From: Warburgia ugandensis
Lineage: Eukaryota; Streptophyta; Magnoliopsida; Canellales; Canellaceae
Direction of reading: 5' to 3'
NCBI GenBank assembly: GCA_035236585.1
Contig: CP141138.1
Coordinates: forward strand, 31,321,437 to 31,385,436
DNA length: 64,000 nt
Shown here: piece after piece, positions 11,287 through 23,674 of the stretch
Numbering within the stretch: the first letter of the stretch is position 1
Layout of the letters: every line of letters begins with the position of its first letter
The notes under the pieces: generated by a model
Told to the model about the DNA's origin: nothing
Seen by the model: the letters and a program-made list of their open reading frames with translations, nothing else
The model's database searches: none
Position numbers and translations under genes: made by a program

Positions 11287-14200
11287 TCAAAAGATCTCGA
11301 GGTACTTTTCTCGCATTTCTGACTCCGGTTCCCAAGTCTCTTATTCCATGTGCACATTTCTCCACAAAACTTTGACTAAGTGTATGTCCTTGTTCCACAG
11401 CTTCTTACTCTTACAATCCAGAATCTCAACTGGTCTCGTCTCTAGCTTGAGATCCTCCGTCAACTCTATGGGTACCTGGTTGATGACATGAGCGGTCGAG
11501 GCACATACCTCCTTAGCATAGATATATGGAATACGTTATGCACTTTAGATAGCCGAGGGGTAGTGCGATCCTATAGGCCACTTTTCCCACTTTCTCCGGG
11601 ATTTCAAAAGGTCCTATGTAACACAGACTAAGCTTGCCTTTGATACTGAACTGCATAACTCCTTTAATGGGAGATATCTTCAGGAAAATGTGCTCTCCTA
11701 TGTCGAATTCTAATGGTCTCCTCCTTTGATCAGCATAGATCTTTTGCCAGCTTTGAGCTGTGAGGAGGCGTCTCCTTATGAGTTTGACCTTTCGGCGCAT
11801 TGCTCCACCAGCTCGGAATGGAGCACCCTGGACTCTCCAACTTCACTCCAACTGGTGGGTGATCGACAGGGTCTCCCATAGAGCGCCTCGTACGGAGCCA
11901 TGCCAATGCTCGACTGAAAGCTGTTGTTGTACGCGAACTCTACTAGCAGTAGGTTTTCATCCCAGCTCTGCTTCCAATCAAGGGAACAGGTTTGCAACAT
12001 GTCTTCGACTATCTAGATTGTGCGCTCTGACTGTCCATCGGTCTGTGGATGGAAGGCTGTGCTATAGTTCAAGGAAGATCCTAAGGATTTTTGGACTAAC
12101 TTGCAGAGTTGTGAAGTGAAGCGGTTATCCCTATCTGAAGTGATACTAAGGGGTATGCCATGTAAACTTACTATCTCTTTGGTGTATAGCTGAGATAGGC
12201 TGTCAGTGGATTGGGTATGGCGTATAGGAAGGAAATGGGCTGTCTTAGTCAATCTATCAACAATTAGCCAGATCATGTCATGACCCTTAGAGGTCCTGAG
12301 TAACCCTACGATGAAGTCCATGGTAATATGGTCCCATTTCCATTCGGGTAACTCAAGGGGTTGTAACAATCTCGCAGGTCTTTGATGTTCAGCCTTTACT
12401 TGTTGACATGTTAGACACTTTGCCACAAATTCCCCTATGTCTCTTTTCATACCATCCCACCAATATTGTCTCTTTAAGTCTTGATACATCTTAGTTCCTC
12501 CCGAGTGTATAGTATACTTAGACCGATGAGCCTCTTTTAAGATTTCTTATCTTAATTCTTCATTAGTCGGTACCACTAATCTTCCTTGCATGTAAACGCT
12601 ACCATCTTCCCTTTTAGTAAACCCTAGTTTTCCTATGAAAGCTTGTATATTTGGATCTCCTTTCTGTTCTTGCTTAACCTTTTCATTAACAGCTGACTTT
12701 ATCGTTAGTCCTGCCATAATGATCTTGCGCTTACTTATGTCTGGTTTCCACGTTATTACTTCTTGTAATAGCTTCCATCTCTTAGTTAATAAACTTGCAC
12801 ACATCCCTTGGGTTTTTCTACTTAATGCATCAGCTACCACATTAGCTTTTCCAGGGTGATAATGAATGGAGAATTCATAGTCTTTTAAGTATTCCATCCA
12901 TCTTCTTTGTCGCATGTTTAAGTCTTGTTGGGTAAAGATATATTTAAGACTCTTATGATCTGTAAAAACTTCAAACTTTTCTCCATATAAATAATGTCTC
13001 CATATTCACAAGGCAAAGACTATGGCCGCTAATTCCAAGTCATGGGTCGGGTAATTGACTTCATGCTTCTTGAGTTGTCGAGAAGCATAAGCAATTACCT
13101 TCCCATGTTGCATAAGTACGCAGCCTAGTCCTTGCTGCAAGGCATCGCTGTATATCTCAAATCCGCCACTTCTTGAAGGTAAGGACAGGTGCTGTAGTTA
13201 ACCTTGTTTTTAGTTCCTGGAAGCTTTCCTCACATTTATCAATCCATTCAAATCTTGTGTCTTTCCTGGTCAGCTTAGTTAGAGGTAAAGCAATTTGTGA
13301 AAATCCCTCGATGAATCTCCTGTAATATCCGGCAAGTGCTAAGAAGCTTCTTATTTACGTGACTGTCTTAGGTCTTTCCCATTTCTGCGATTCAACCTTA
13401 GCAGGGTCAACTGCTATGCCATCTTGAGAAATAATGTGTCCTAAGAAATTAACCTTTTCCAGCCAAAATTCACACTTATTGAATTTTGCATATAACTTGT
13501 GTGCTCGTAGGGTGCTTAATGTTATCCTTAGATGTTCCTTATGGTCTTCAGGAGTTTCTAAATATATTAAGATATCATCCACAAACACTATGATGAATTT
13601 ATCTAAGTACTCCTTGAACACCCTATTCATGAGGTCCATAAATGTGGCCGGAGCATTAGTTAAACCAAAGGACATCACTCTGAATTCATAATGGTCGTAT
13701 CAAGTCTTGAAGGCTATCTTGGGGATATCTTCTTCTCTAACTCAAAGTTGATGGTATCCGAATCGTAGATCAATCTTAAAGAAGACTCTGGCTGACTGAA
13801 GTTGATCGAAAAGATCATCAATTCGGGGAAGGGGGTACTTATTCTTAATGGTGACCCTATTTAGCATCTGATAGTCTATGCACAATCTCATGGAGCCATC
13901 TTTTTTCTTAACAAAAAGGACTGGAGCTCCCCACGAAGATATGCTAGGTCGTATGAACCCTTTGTCAAGTAGTTCCTGTAACTAGGTCTTCAGTTCTTTT
14001 AGTTCTGCAGGAGCCATTTGGTAAGGATCTTTGGAAATGGGGGAAGTACTGGGTATAAGGTCAATGATAAACTCAATTTCTCTTGGTGGAGGTAGACCTG
14101 GTAAGTCCTCAGGGAATACGTCAGGAAATTCTCGGACTACCTCGACATCCTCTAGCTTTGGTTGGGGACTCTCGACAGATTCAATCTTGGCTAAGAAGAA

Positions 14201-15679
14201 GGGGCATCCCTGAGCAATGTGCTTAACTGCTTTCATGGCAGAAATAACACACGCTCCAGAATAATCCTTTCTTCCTTGGAGGGTGAAAGTATCTCCATTA
14301 AGTAGGGTAAAAGTGACACGTTTTTTGCAGCAATCAACAAAGGCTTGATGAAGGGCTAACCAGTCCATACCTAGGATGACGTTGAAGTCATTCATATCTA
14401 AGTGAAAAACATTGGCAGGTAGCAAATGATCCTTGATCAAAACGGGAACATCCTGGAGATACGAATAGGTGGGAAGTGCCTGGCCTACAGGAGTCATGAC
14501 TTCTAGAGTGAAGTCCAGGTCCTGTGGTATAATGTCCAAGGATGATGCAAATTCCCGGGATATGAAAGAATGAGTGGAGCCTGTATCAAATAGAATTTTA
14601 ACAGGTGCATCATAGATAGAAAGAATACCTTCAACTACTGCATTTGAAGCCTGGGCTTGACTAGAAGTGAGGGAAAAGACACGTCCTTGGCTCCTTGGAA
14701 CCTGATCTTCTTTACGCTCTTCAACTTTCCTTTTAGGACAATTATTAGCAAAATGTCCTAATCCTCCACAACTATAGCAAGTGATGTTGAAAATGGGACA
14801 TGGTTTGCCTGAATGATTTCCGTTACACCTAGGGCATGATTTCTAGTCTGGCCTTTTTCCTTTGTTTTCAAACAGCTTCTTGAAAGGTGGTCTGGGTCCA
14901 GATGACTGAAATGGTCTCTTTCCTTCATTTCTCATGGTGTTGATGTTCTTAGTTTCCTTCATCGTCTGATTCCTTTGATAATCTTTTTCGTATAGGGAGG
15001 CCATCTCTACTGCCTTGGCTATGGTGGAAGGTTGGAAACCTAGAACTCTGTTCCTGAGTCCTGGGTTGAGCCCATCTACAAATCTTTCTGCCACATCTTC
15101 CTCATCAGCACAAGCACGTGGTGCAAATCTTCGGAGGCTGATGAATCTATTTTCATACTATTGGATAGTCATATTTCCTTGTTCTAAGTCCATAAATTCT
15201 TTTTCCTTCTATTTTCTTACGTGTTTAGGATAATATTTGTCATTAAAGACCTTTTTAAACTCTTCCCATCCTATTGTTTCTCGCTAGTCAAAATAAGTCC
15301 TTTATGTTGTTTCCCACCAAAAGGTAGCCTCTCCCCTAAACACAAATGTGGCCATGGGTACCTTTCTTTCTTTAGCTATGTTCATGGCTTTAAATATCTT
15401 TTCAATATCAATTAACCATTTTTTAGCTATAGATGCTTCATCTTCTCATGTGAATGAGGGAGCTAATTTCTAAAACCTTTCTAATTGAACCTCAGTCCTA
15501 TCTATTACTTTATCAAGGGAAGGATCTCGCGTGCCAGGGGTTTGGTTTTGACTATTCATGTATTGTCTCATATGCTATAAGAATTGCTAGAACAATTCAT
15601 CCATCCCATTGCCCGACCCAGTGGAGTCCACTGGTGGGGCTTCAGGTCTTAGAGCATTGCTTCCTTTCTTTTTAGGCAT
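11287..15679 (-). pseudogene. gag-pol, copy C (broken)
   Basis: Same layout as copy B: gag from the ATG complementary to 15677-15679, knuckles near 14,735-14,835, protease 13982-14600, RT with FVDD at 13574-13585, RNase H, integrase 12013-12600, chromodomain ending at 11287. Gag lacks B's 2-base deletion, and the RT retains a longer open piece (13355-13678). The integrase carries a private TAA at 12547-12549 (CAA in B). The chromodomain frame is cleaner than in B, without the extra base, but keeps the shared internal TAA. Neither copy is functional. Confidence 0.88.
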
Positions 15680-15803
15680 CTGTAATCACAAGGTAATTTA
15701 CCAGACCTTAGTATGTGTTATCCTATTACCCCTTACCCTTTCATCGATGAAACTTGATTATAAGTTATTCTCCTCATAACTGGGTTGTGAGTAACGTCAA
15801 ATC

Positions 15804-15817
15804 GCGCTCTGATACCA
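15804..15817 (-). other. Primer-binding site, copy C (tRNA-iMet)
   Basis: TGGTATCAGAGCGC on the minus strand, two bases from LTR3. It is unchanged although LTR3 is damaged at its far end. Confidence 0.92.
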
Positions 15818-15819
15818 AC

Positions 15820-17859
15820 TGTGACAACCCAGGTTTTATATGATGCAAATTTGATAAAAAGGTGAGATCTCTTGTTTTAGAAATATGAAATGCATGAAAT
15901 TCTTTTTCTTTTTGGAAAGTAATCTTTCGTATAAAACCCCGAGTGTCAAAACACATTTTCAAATGATACAGCCATGGCATAGTTTTAAATTGACTCTATT
16001 CCCAAGAAAGTGTTAGTCACAGCCTCAGTTACAGAGAGTAACTACAATCAAGTAACACTGAAAGATAAGGTAGAGGTTTACTCACTTGTACTTAGTTTCG
16101 ACGTTCTCTATCACGGGTTTGTCACCATATATCCTATCCTTAAGTGTTTACTTTGTGTCTGAAAAATGTTAAGGATTGGGTGAGTATATACTATGCTCAG
16201 TAGGCGTCTATCACTACTAGTTTTACAATGCATGCTATGTTTGAAATCATATGCTCTTTAAAACATATGCATGTTTATACACTCATGTTCAATATCGATA
16301 TTAAAAACCATTGTCGAATTGGAATACTGACGACTTAAAGAATCTCATAATCCAAGTCGAAAGTATCATATATATATATATCATAACATAATGATATCCA
16401 TAAGATGCTCAACTGAATCCAACTTATGGATATATGATATGGTATGGTCGACCAACCTCATGTCATGCCATATCCAATGCAAGTAAGTCCACGAAAACAT
16501 AGGGCCCACTATGCCCACGACCTCACCGCCGTGTGGTCCCCGGGTACTTGGGGACACTCGGTCATAGCCTCCACAGGGCATATGACACATCGACCCAATG
16601 TCGTGACACCAGTGGTAGCCTCTTGTACCACATGCAGTTGACGTAGGGACATGCCCTTTTTGGGCATGGTACCCATTCCACCTAATAGTGGTAGAGGCTA
16701 GGAGGCCACCCCAGACCTCTCAGCATAGCACCCACGAACTTACTAGCCCAAATCATATTCGATCAAACAAGCAAAAACCGCTTTTTCAAAACCTGTCCTC
16801 TTTGGCTCCCTCACAACTGCCTAGCCCTCACAATTGACTACCCAGCGTCTTTTGGGTACTCCAGCGTCTTTTGGTAACCCTCAAGGACATGCAATTTTTC
16901 AAAAACTCAATGCTCACAAATCATGCAATATATGCAATTGTTTGCAAAACATGTCTATGCATAATGTATTTGTCATATGCATGCTGAATTCATTTATAAA
17001 ATTAAGTCATGCTAAACAAGTCATATAACTTAAACTTAAAACATGCATTCTCAAAACAATCATGGGTTCTTTTAAAAAGTGTAGTAGCGATAGAGCACCT
17101 ACCTGGCTAGATTGCGCTATTCCCCTTATCCTCGTATGCTCCTGAACATGGTTTAGGGGAACAAGGTTAGCTTGGCCTATTTCTATAAGTTTTAGAATAG
17201 TTTACCACACTACTTAGGCATTAAGGGTTCATTCTCATGCCTATGGGTCTCCTAAGGTCCCTAATTGGGCCTTGGTATAGTCAGTTTTACAAAGGTTTAG
17301 TGGCCCCGCGCCACTATTATGGTTTAAGGGTCATTCCCACATTAGATAAGGCCTTGATCAGGTATTTTATAGTTTGGGTGTGTCTGTGTTGTCGACGGGA
17401 ACACAAAGCCTTTCGCAGCGCCTCAATCGGAGTCCTAGAACTCAAGTTATAGGCTTTTTAGTACCGAGTGTACATAGAGGGTCAAACGAGGTGGAAGCCC
17501 GAGTCCTTTGTGGCTCTCTAGAGGCCCGTTCTAGAACCCTCCAGGAGGTGGAAGAAGAGGGGTGCCCGTATCAAAACGGGCCCCTATGTTTCTCAGGCTA
17601 AATCCGTTTTTAATGTGAATTACACTTTTACCCTTGAACTTCAAAGGGTCATAACTTGCTCATTTTAACTCCGTTTTGAGTGATTTTGGTCTTGTTTAAT
17701 TCCTTTTTCTGAGACACACCTAAGGGTACTACTCTCAAGACCAAAATTATGAGTCCAGTCAGGGTGAATAGTGAAATGACCAGAATACCCTTATCTCTAA
17801 AAAGTGAACTTTTCACTACCAACTTGGGATTTCAATGTTACAAAAATGGAGTCATTAGA
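15820..17859 (-). repeat. LTR3, 2,040 bp, mosaic and deleted
   Basis: Its first 1.42 kb (15820 to about 17243) is almost the same as LTR1 and LTR2. From about 17244 to the end it carries many substitutions. Two blocks are missing relative to LTR1: about 220 bp (LTR1 3278-3496, the GC-rich block) at 17,501, and about 270 bp (LTR1 3522-3792, containing the TATA box) near 17,525. The terminal base pair is changed (TTAGA instead of TTACA). This is the outermost LTR, and the 5' LTR of copy C. Confidence 0.9.
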
Positions 17860-20683
17860 TTTTCCAAGTGTCCTCATTACATACAAGTAGTCCTAAGAAA
17901 ACTAAAAGAAAGAGCATGAATCTAAATATTACATGTTTCCCACACTTCCATGTGACATCAATATGGAATATTATCTATGAACCCATATAATTTAAGTAAA
18001 CATAGTATATTACACAAAAATAGTTGTTGGATCATTCACATACATATATTAGTGATCTTTTATCCATGCCACTGCCCAAGAGAACATTGAAGATTCATCT
18101 TACCAAATTACTCATGCTAGCTTTTAGAGATATACATTAATTAGTGTGAAGGTTAAAGTAACTTAGTGAAGGTTCCTAGTCTTTACTATGCTAGTTACCT
18201 TCATGACATGCCTTTAGCATATGCATTTCTTTTGTATGATTGTTCCTAGAGTGATTCCTTAACTTCTAAAATGTTTCACTAATGGTCTAATATCATTGAT
18301 TAGCTTTCCTTAACAACCTACTCTAGGTTATTCCTCTGACTCATGTTGTTTAAAAGACTAGGTGTATGTCATATATTGCCAAGTTTCCTTATGACTTTGC
18401 TTCAAACATAAAGGGAACATGGTCTAGGCAATTCATTTTTGTTTTAGACAGTTGTAAGAAATAAATTACATCCTCTAATTTATGTCTTTAGCATGTTGTT
18501 TCCCTTGGACATTTAGGTTATCATGTTCCCACTTTAGGCCCAAAACACCCTAGGTGTTCAAGTCCCCTGTGCAAGCATACCTTACCTTGTTAGAGTCAGC
18601 CATATTACATGAGTTTTAAAGTGTAAATTTCTACAAGAAAATAAATAAATTAATTAATAATCTGAAGGCAGTAGCTTAGAGTTTTCACCATTATACTATA
18701 GTTATTCATCTCCAATTAACTCATAAGTGGCTTGCACACATTACCAACAACCTCCCCTACACTCCAACCACAAATGGGAAGGGAATGGCTGTCTTACATA
18801 AGCATCTTAGGAAACAAATTTTATGCAAAAACCTATAGAAAATTGCCACAATCATCCTTGCCTCACTTCTTGAATAATCCATGAATATCAACCACTTGGA
18901 TAAAGGAGACTTCCATCAATTCAAATGTACATTCAATAGCATTTAAAAGAAACATAAAACTCCCATTGTTCCTATTGTTACTTGACTTATTACAACTCCA
19001 CAATACCTCTAGGAACTATACGTCAACTTCCTAGCTTAGAGGGCTAGAAATTTCACATCTAGTTCCAATACTATGTCCTAGCATGAGTTTTCCCAAGAAC
19101 CTCTCCAATTCATCATCCTTACTTCCTACATCCATTTTATTGAAGTCACATCAGTGATAAATCAATTTTCATTAAAAAAAATTAAAGGAAAATGCATGAT
19201 TACAACATAGTCTACTAAATTCTAAAAACTGAGTTTTTCTAATTGCCTAAAACAAGAAAATTTAAAGTATGCACCACATATACCTAACACAATAGCTAGA
19301 AACATTATAAAATGATAACATTGTATGTAATTTTCATTGAATAAATTGGGATTTCAAAGAAACCCAAGTGTAATAGGTGTAGCATGTAAAATTGAGATTT
19401 GTCAGCAAAAGCTGAGATTTGCCGAGAAACCCAAATTAGCATTTTCAACATAATACTATGAATATACTGCCCTTATGGCTTAAACTATTCAAGAACATAT
19501 TTGTAATAATCAAATAAAGATATCTCTAGTGTTGTTTCGAGCTAAATCCCATATATCTTACATAAGGCCTTTAAAGCTGAGATTTGCCAAATAAGTTAAA
19601 AATCAATGTTAGTTATCATACCACTATTGATTTCATGGCATAAACCATCCAATAATAAATTTTTATACGTAATTAAAGAAGACCCATAATACCTAGATTT
19701 TTTATATATATTTTAATAGTAAGTAAATTATACCTAATCTAAGATAACTCATCTGAAATTTCAAGAAAATAGTAAACATAAACATGTAGGCTTTAGAACA
19801 AAGATTCACATAAATAATCACAAAATAGGAATTTCTGATATATAACATGCATATAGGTTTTGAGTGTTTAAACTAGTATTATTTGTCTAAATCCCACCTT
19901 AAAACACCTACCTCACAAAGTTCTAAAGCCTCCCACAAATTTTCTTCAATTGATACTAGATTCCACCTTCAAAGTTTCTCCACTTGCCCTAATTTTTGAA
20001 CACCCAAACCAGTCCAATTTCAAGGGAAATCACAAATGTTTCTCCATGACCATCTCCCTTGATCAAAATCTCCTATTTTTCCCTTTCCTTACTTTAGATT
20101 CAACCCTGCTCCTATTTCCCCAAGTAAAGGCCTTCAAATTTTGATATTTTTGTGGGTTTTCTTCTCCAACATGAGCTTCATCCTTGTGAGGAAAACCATA
20201 TTTGTCCCAAGCCTTCCAAATCTCCAACCTTCAACGACCTTGCACACTCCAACCTTCATATGTATGGGGAAGGTGAGAGAGGAACTCTAGTTTTAGGTTT
20301 AAGATATTCTTAATTGCAAACTTAGGGGGAAACAAAGGGTTTTTGAAGCATGTTAACCTAGCCCTTAAGTCCCACATGACTTGGGCATGGTTTCATGGAT
20401 GTAAAAACCAGCCCAATGTGGTTTCCCCCTTTTATCCTCATTAACTTAAAGGCTTGGCCTATTTCAATCATACCCTCATCACTAAGATTTGATCTATTTC
20501 ACTTCTAACCCCTTTTCCTTACTTTCTAATTCCTTGCACTCCTATCTTAGCCTAGATTTCTAAGTAGTTTCTTGACCTAATTGATAGGTAATTGATATGA
20601 TAAATGTATTTTTTTAGAAATTAGAATGGATTATTGCATTGAACATTAAGAAAGTAAGGTGAAAAATGAGAGGAAAAATGAAA
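17860..20683. repeat. Gene-free AT-rich stretch, possibly old minus-strand LTR
   Basis: No coding region could be supported. Pyrimidine-rich segments around 19,930-20,250 resemble the part downstream of the TATA box in minus-oriented chromovirus LTRs elsewhere in the window (48,000-48,300; 62,390-62,520). A decayed direct repeat with the word GCTGAGATTTGCC recurs at 19,408 and 19,576. This is likely the sequence into which the array was inserted, but boundaries and family are not resolved. Confidence 0.35.
19385..19690. repeat. Decayed tandem repeat, period about 168 bp
   Basis: GCTGAGATTTGCC occurs at 19,408 and 19,576, and an older variant TTGAGATTTGTC at about 19,391. The DNA after each copy is weakly similar (AT-rich text ending in a run like ATGGCATAAACC or ATGGCTTAAACT). 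About two units remain. Confidence 0.45.
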
Positions 20684-20708
20684 TGTGTGTGTGTGTGTGT
20701 GTGTGTGT
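20684..20708. repeat. (TG)n microsatellite
   Basis: Uninterrupted TG dinucleotides for about 25 bases, followed by TATAT. Confidence 0.9.
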
Positions 20709-22995
20709 ATATCCTCCACTTTTTTTGTAATTTTCATATATATTAAATGAGAATTAAGTAATCGTTGGTATTACAATAATGTTTAGGAGGTGAAAAGGAA
20801 TGGCAAAATTTTAGAGCTTCAGTAAAACATTCTCTAAAGAAGTAGCAATGCATGAGCTTGGATCCTCCATAAAAGATGGAAGTCAAGTTGAAATTGATGT
20901 AGAAATTAGAAGGACAATATGGGTGTTTAAGATGTTCTCATCATGGTTTAAAGCCAACTTAGGACAACCATTGGTGGATGCCATGTGCTAGAGAACATAT
21001 GCACACATAAGTCAAGATGTTTTGGGCTGGAAGTTAGAAGTTGACTAGGAAAAATTCCGCTAGGCTAGGATGTTATGGCCTAGTAAACATTCCACTTAAG
21101 TTAGGATGTCATCTACTAGAGTCCACCCAAAGGTAAGTCCAAGTCCATGAGCAACTACACATCTCCTCCCATGAGTGGAGTTTCCTAGTTAGCTTAGAAC
21201 TTTGAATATATATAAAATTTGAAACAAGTGCTAACCTAGACTTCTTAGGACTTTGAACTTAGACCAAATTATGTAATCTTTGGCTATTAAGGATGCTAAA
21301 TGGAAGTGAAATACCTTGGAGAGCAAGGAATTAGATAGAGAGCTACATATAAGTAAAAGACGTCCCATGCCTTGGCTATTTTTGGCAGAAAGACATCTTG
21401 GAGAGAAAGAGAGGAAAAAGGGAAAGAGAAAAGGTGAGAAAGAGATGAAGAAAGACAGAAGAAAAGGAGAGAAATCTAGGTAGTCTTAGTAGCAAGGGAA
21501 AAATCTCAAGAAGAAAACCATTAGTTTTCAAGCAACTTGACTATAGGTAGGTGATTCCAAAACTACAAGGTTTTCCAAAATTGATTCATGTGTTTTGCAA
21601 AGGAAAATCTCACCTCTTTTATTATTTTAATGTATGAATGTATGGAGTATCATTATGGCAGAAATAGTAAATTATTTATTGAGTTTAACAAGAGCTTTTA
21701 GATCTTCTCTAACCCTTAGAAATAAACATCTAAATTACTATTTTAGGCTATAATTATGCCATGTTAAGAACATTTAAATACATGCTATTCATGCTTAAAT
21801 TTGGAAGAAGAAAAAAATTCTTCATTAATTATTGTGTAAAGCAGCACATGCTAGGTTCCACATGTTGGTGTTTTGAGGATGATACTTAACATTTATACAT
21901 GCTCATTAGTAGTGGTCTTTGTAGGTTGAAATTATCAGGATTTAGCTACTATTTTTGCTAATTATTTATGAATTTTGTTGGAATTTGAAGCATGACAAGG
22001 TGAGTGGTCTCTATGTTTATTTAGCATGGAAATTTGGTTGATAAAACATTTTGATTTCACTAATTTTATCAGCTAAGTTTTCAACTTAATCATTAACATG
22101 TTTGAGAACTATTTTAAGAAAGTTTTATAAAATTGCATAAGTGGTTTTCTAAAGTGAGTTTACTCTCATATCAGTGACCATTATTTGAATATATGTTTTA
22201 TACAAATTCTATTCAAAAATAGGTTAGAAAAAAGATGTTTTTATGAGAAAGAACACAGTGTATAAAACCAAGTTTTAAAACATTGTTATATATTGAATAT
22301 TTGAATTTGGGATTTTATATTACTATTTTAAGGTATGCAATATACTTCTTTTGGTGTGATTTTTCTTAACTTGAAATTTAAGCGAACTAAAGTTTTCATA
22401 AAGGTTATATGCACATGAAAATAGCTATTTAAACATGTCTTTTGGAAAGAAGTTCAATGGTTTGCCAGACTATTTTTTAATGGAATTCCTATTAAGTTGC
22501 TTACTACTTTGGCTTAAAAAATACCCAAAATCGTATTTGTGAGATTCTAAAGTTGAGTTAGAAAAAGTAGATCATTAGCAAGTTTGTTAGGTTATTGAAA
22601 ACATAATCCTTAAGAAGTTATGTTGAGCTGAATTTGTGCATATTTCCTACCTGAAAGTGGTAAAGTTTAGAACACGATTTTAAACATATATCACATCTGA
22701 TTTTAGAATAAAAATATTTTAGAGAACTAATGTTTTGAAAACCATGTAGTTCAAAGCCAAACAATGCTTGATTTTTGGCCTAAGTTGTGTTGTGATGCTA
22801 TATTTTTTAAAGTGACTTCAAAAAGAGATATTATCACTTGTTTTAGCTAAAGAGTGAGATGTGGTTATGCATTTGTGAATTTTCTTAGTAAAGCTATTGT
22901 AATTATATTATTTTGATAAATGCATGGATGACTTTTGCAAAAGGTTTTGCAAAATATATGATGGTATAGTGATACTTGATATTTTCTCTATATAT

Positions 22996-23008
22996 GAGAT
23001 ATGCTAAT
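22996..23008. repeat. SINE target-site duplication, left
   Basis: GAGATATGCTAAT, matching 12 of 13 bases at 23194-23206 on the other side of the SINE. Confidence 0.8.
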
Positions 23009-23012
23009 CAAT

Positions 23013-23189
23013 GGGAGCCTTGGCGCAATAGTAGAGTTGTCATCATATGACCTTGAGGTCATGGGTTCAAGGCATGGAAACAGCCTCTTTCAAAAATGCA
23101 AGGTAAGGCTGTGTACTATTGACCCTTGTGGTCTGCCCTTCCCCAAACCTGCATACACAACTGCTTCATGAACCGAGGCTGCCTTTTTT
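23013..23189 (+). mobile_element. Au-type SINE
   Basis: A tRNA-derived SINE of about 177 bp. It opens GGGAGCCTTGGCGCAATAG, with the RNA polymerase III A box in TGGCGCAATAGT and a B box in GGTTCAAGGC. It continues GGAAACAGCCTC and GACCCTTGTGGTC, words diagnostic of plant Au SINEs, and ends CTGCC plus a short T run. Imperfect target duplications flank it: GAGATATGCTAAT at 22996-23008 and GAGATATGCCAAT at 23194-23206. It lies inside LTR-like DNA. The central part is degraded (an AT-rich stretch where the family is GC-rich), so it is old. Confidence 0.9.
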
Positions 23190-23193
23190 ATAG

Positions 23194-23206
23194 GAGATAT
23201 GCCAAT
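23194..23206. repeat. SINE target-site duplication, right
   Basis: GAGATATGCCAAT, one mismatch from the left copy. Confidence 0.8.
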
Positions 23207-23674
23207 GAGCCTAATGGGAGCTATGCTAGGAGATTTTTGATAGGTTGGCCACCTTGTATCCAAAAACTAATGGTGATAGGTTATCCACGCCTAAGGAGTG
23301 GCACCATTTTTCTTGACTTTATGGAAGGTACAACCACTAGAGGTGATCATGGCACCCTTTCGAGACATATTTGTATGCTTTTGTGAGGACGTGGTGGTCA
23401 TCCCTTTAAGATGTCGAAGGGCACACATTGTAGTAGAGCTAACATGAGCATAGTTAACCATATGAGATTTATGCATTTTGTACTCCTAGGGAGCGTGACT
23501 AGGATTCGTTAGATGAACCTAAACAACTACTCAAGAAAGTATTTGTAGACGTGCCAATAAGAGTTTGGTGAAACTATGTTAGCACTAGAGCATGCCTGGA
23601 TGATTATGTTAATATCATACTTTTATGGTTTCGATGCATCATGATATTACTTGTGTTGAGGAGTGTCCTAAATA

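Larger units (their letters stand above)
8712..17859 (-). mobile_element. Chromovirus copy C (complete order, truncated 5' LTR)
   Basis: Third unit of the array on the minus strand. Its 5' LTR is LTR3, shortened by two deletions; its 3' LTR is LTR2. The internal region is 4,584 bp, against 4,586 bp in copy B. Most stops and frameshifts are the same as in B. Private differences include a new TAA in the integrase at 12547-12549 and a surviving CGA in the RT at 13505-13507 where B has TGA. The right end is the outer edge of the array; the target duplication cannot be checked because the left end is outside the window. Confidence 0.9.
20709..23674 (+). repeat. Chromovirus-type LTR fragment (+), interrupted by a SINE
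   Basis: No gene. From about 23,195 to 23,520 it aligns by eye to LTR E (39,100-39,420): both have the order GGCCACC, then ATGGCACCCTTTC, then a short GAGGACG/AAGGATG block, then AGGGAGC. A purine-rich run at 21,390-21,470 and a possible TATA-like word near 21,343 suggest a U3/R boundary, but the LTR ends are not resolved. N1 seems to interrupt it at 23,674. Confidence 0.5.

Noticed and set aside
621-15680. Stop-codon recoding (TAG read as Q) in the chromoviruses
   Set aside because: Frameshifts and TGA/TAA stops occur as well, and private stops differ between copies. Methylcytosine decay explains the pattern without recoding.
1-17859. Simple assembly duplication of one element
   Set aside because: Private substitutions and indels (7941, 6399, 12547, LTR3 mosaic, AT-repeat lengths) distinguish the copies. 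Unit number still needs long reads.
23013-23110. Functional tRNA gene
   Set aside because: A and B boxes are present, but the cloverleaf is not, and the rest is the Au SINE body.
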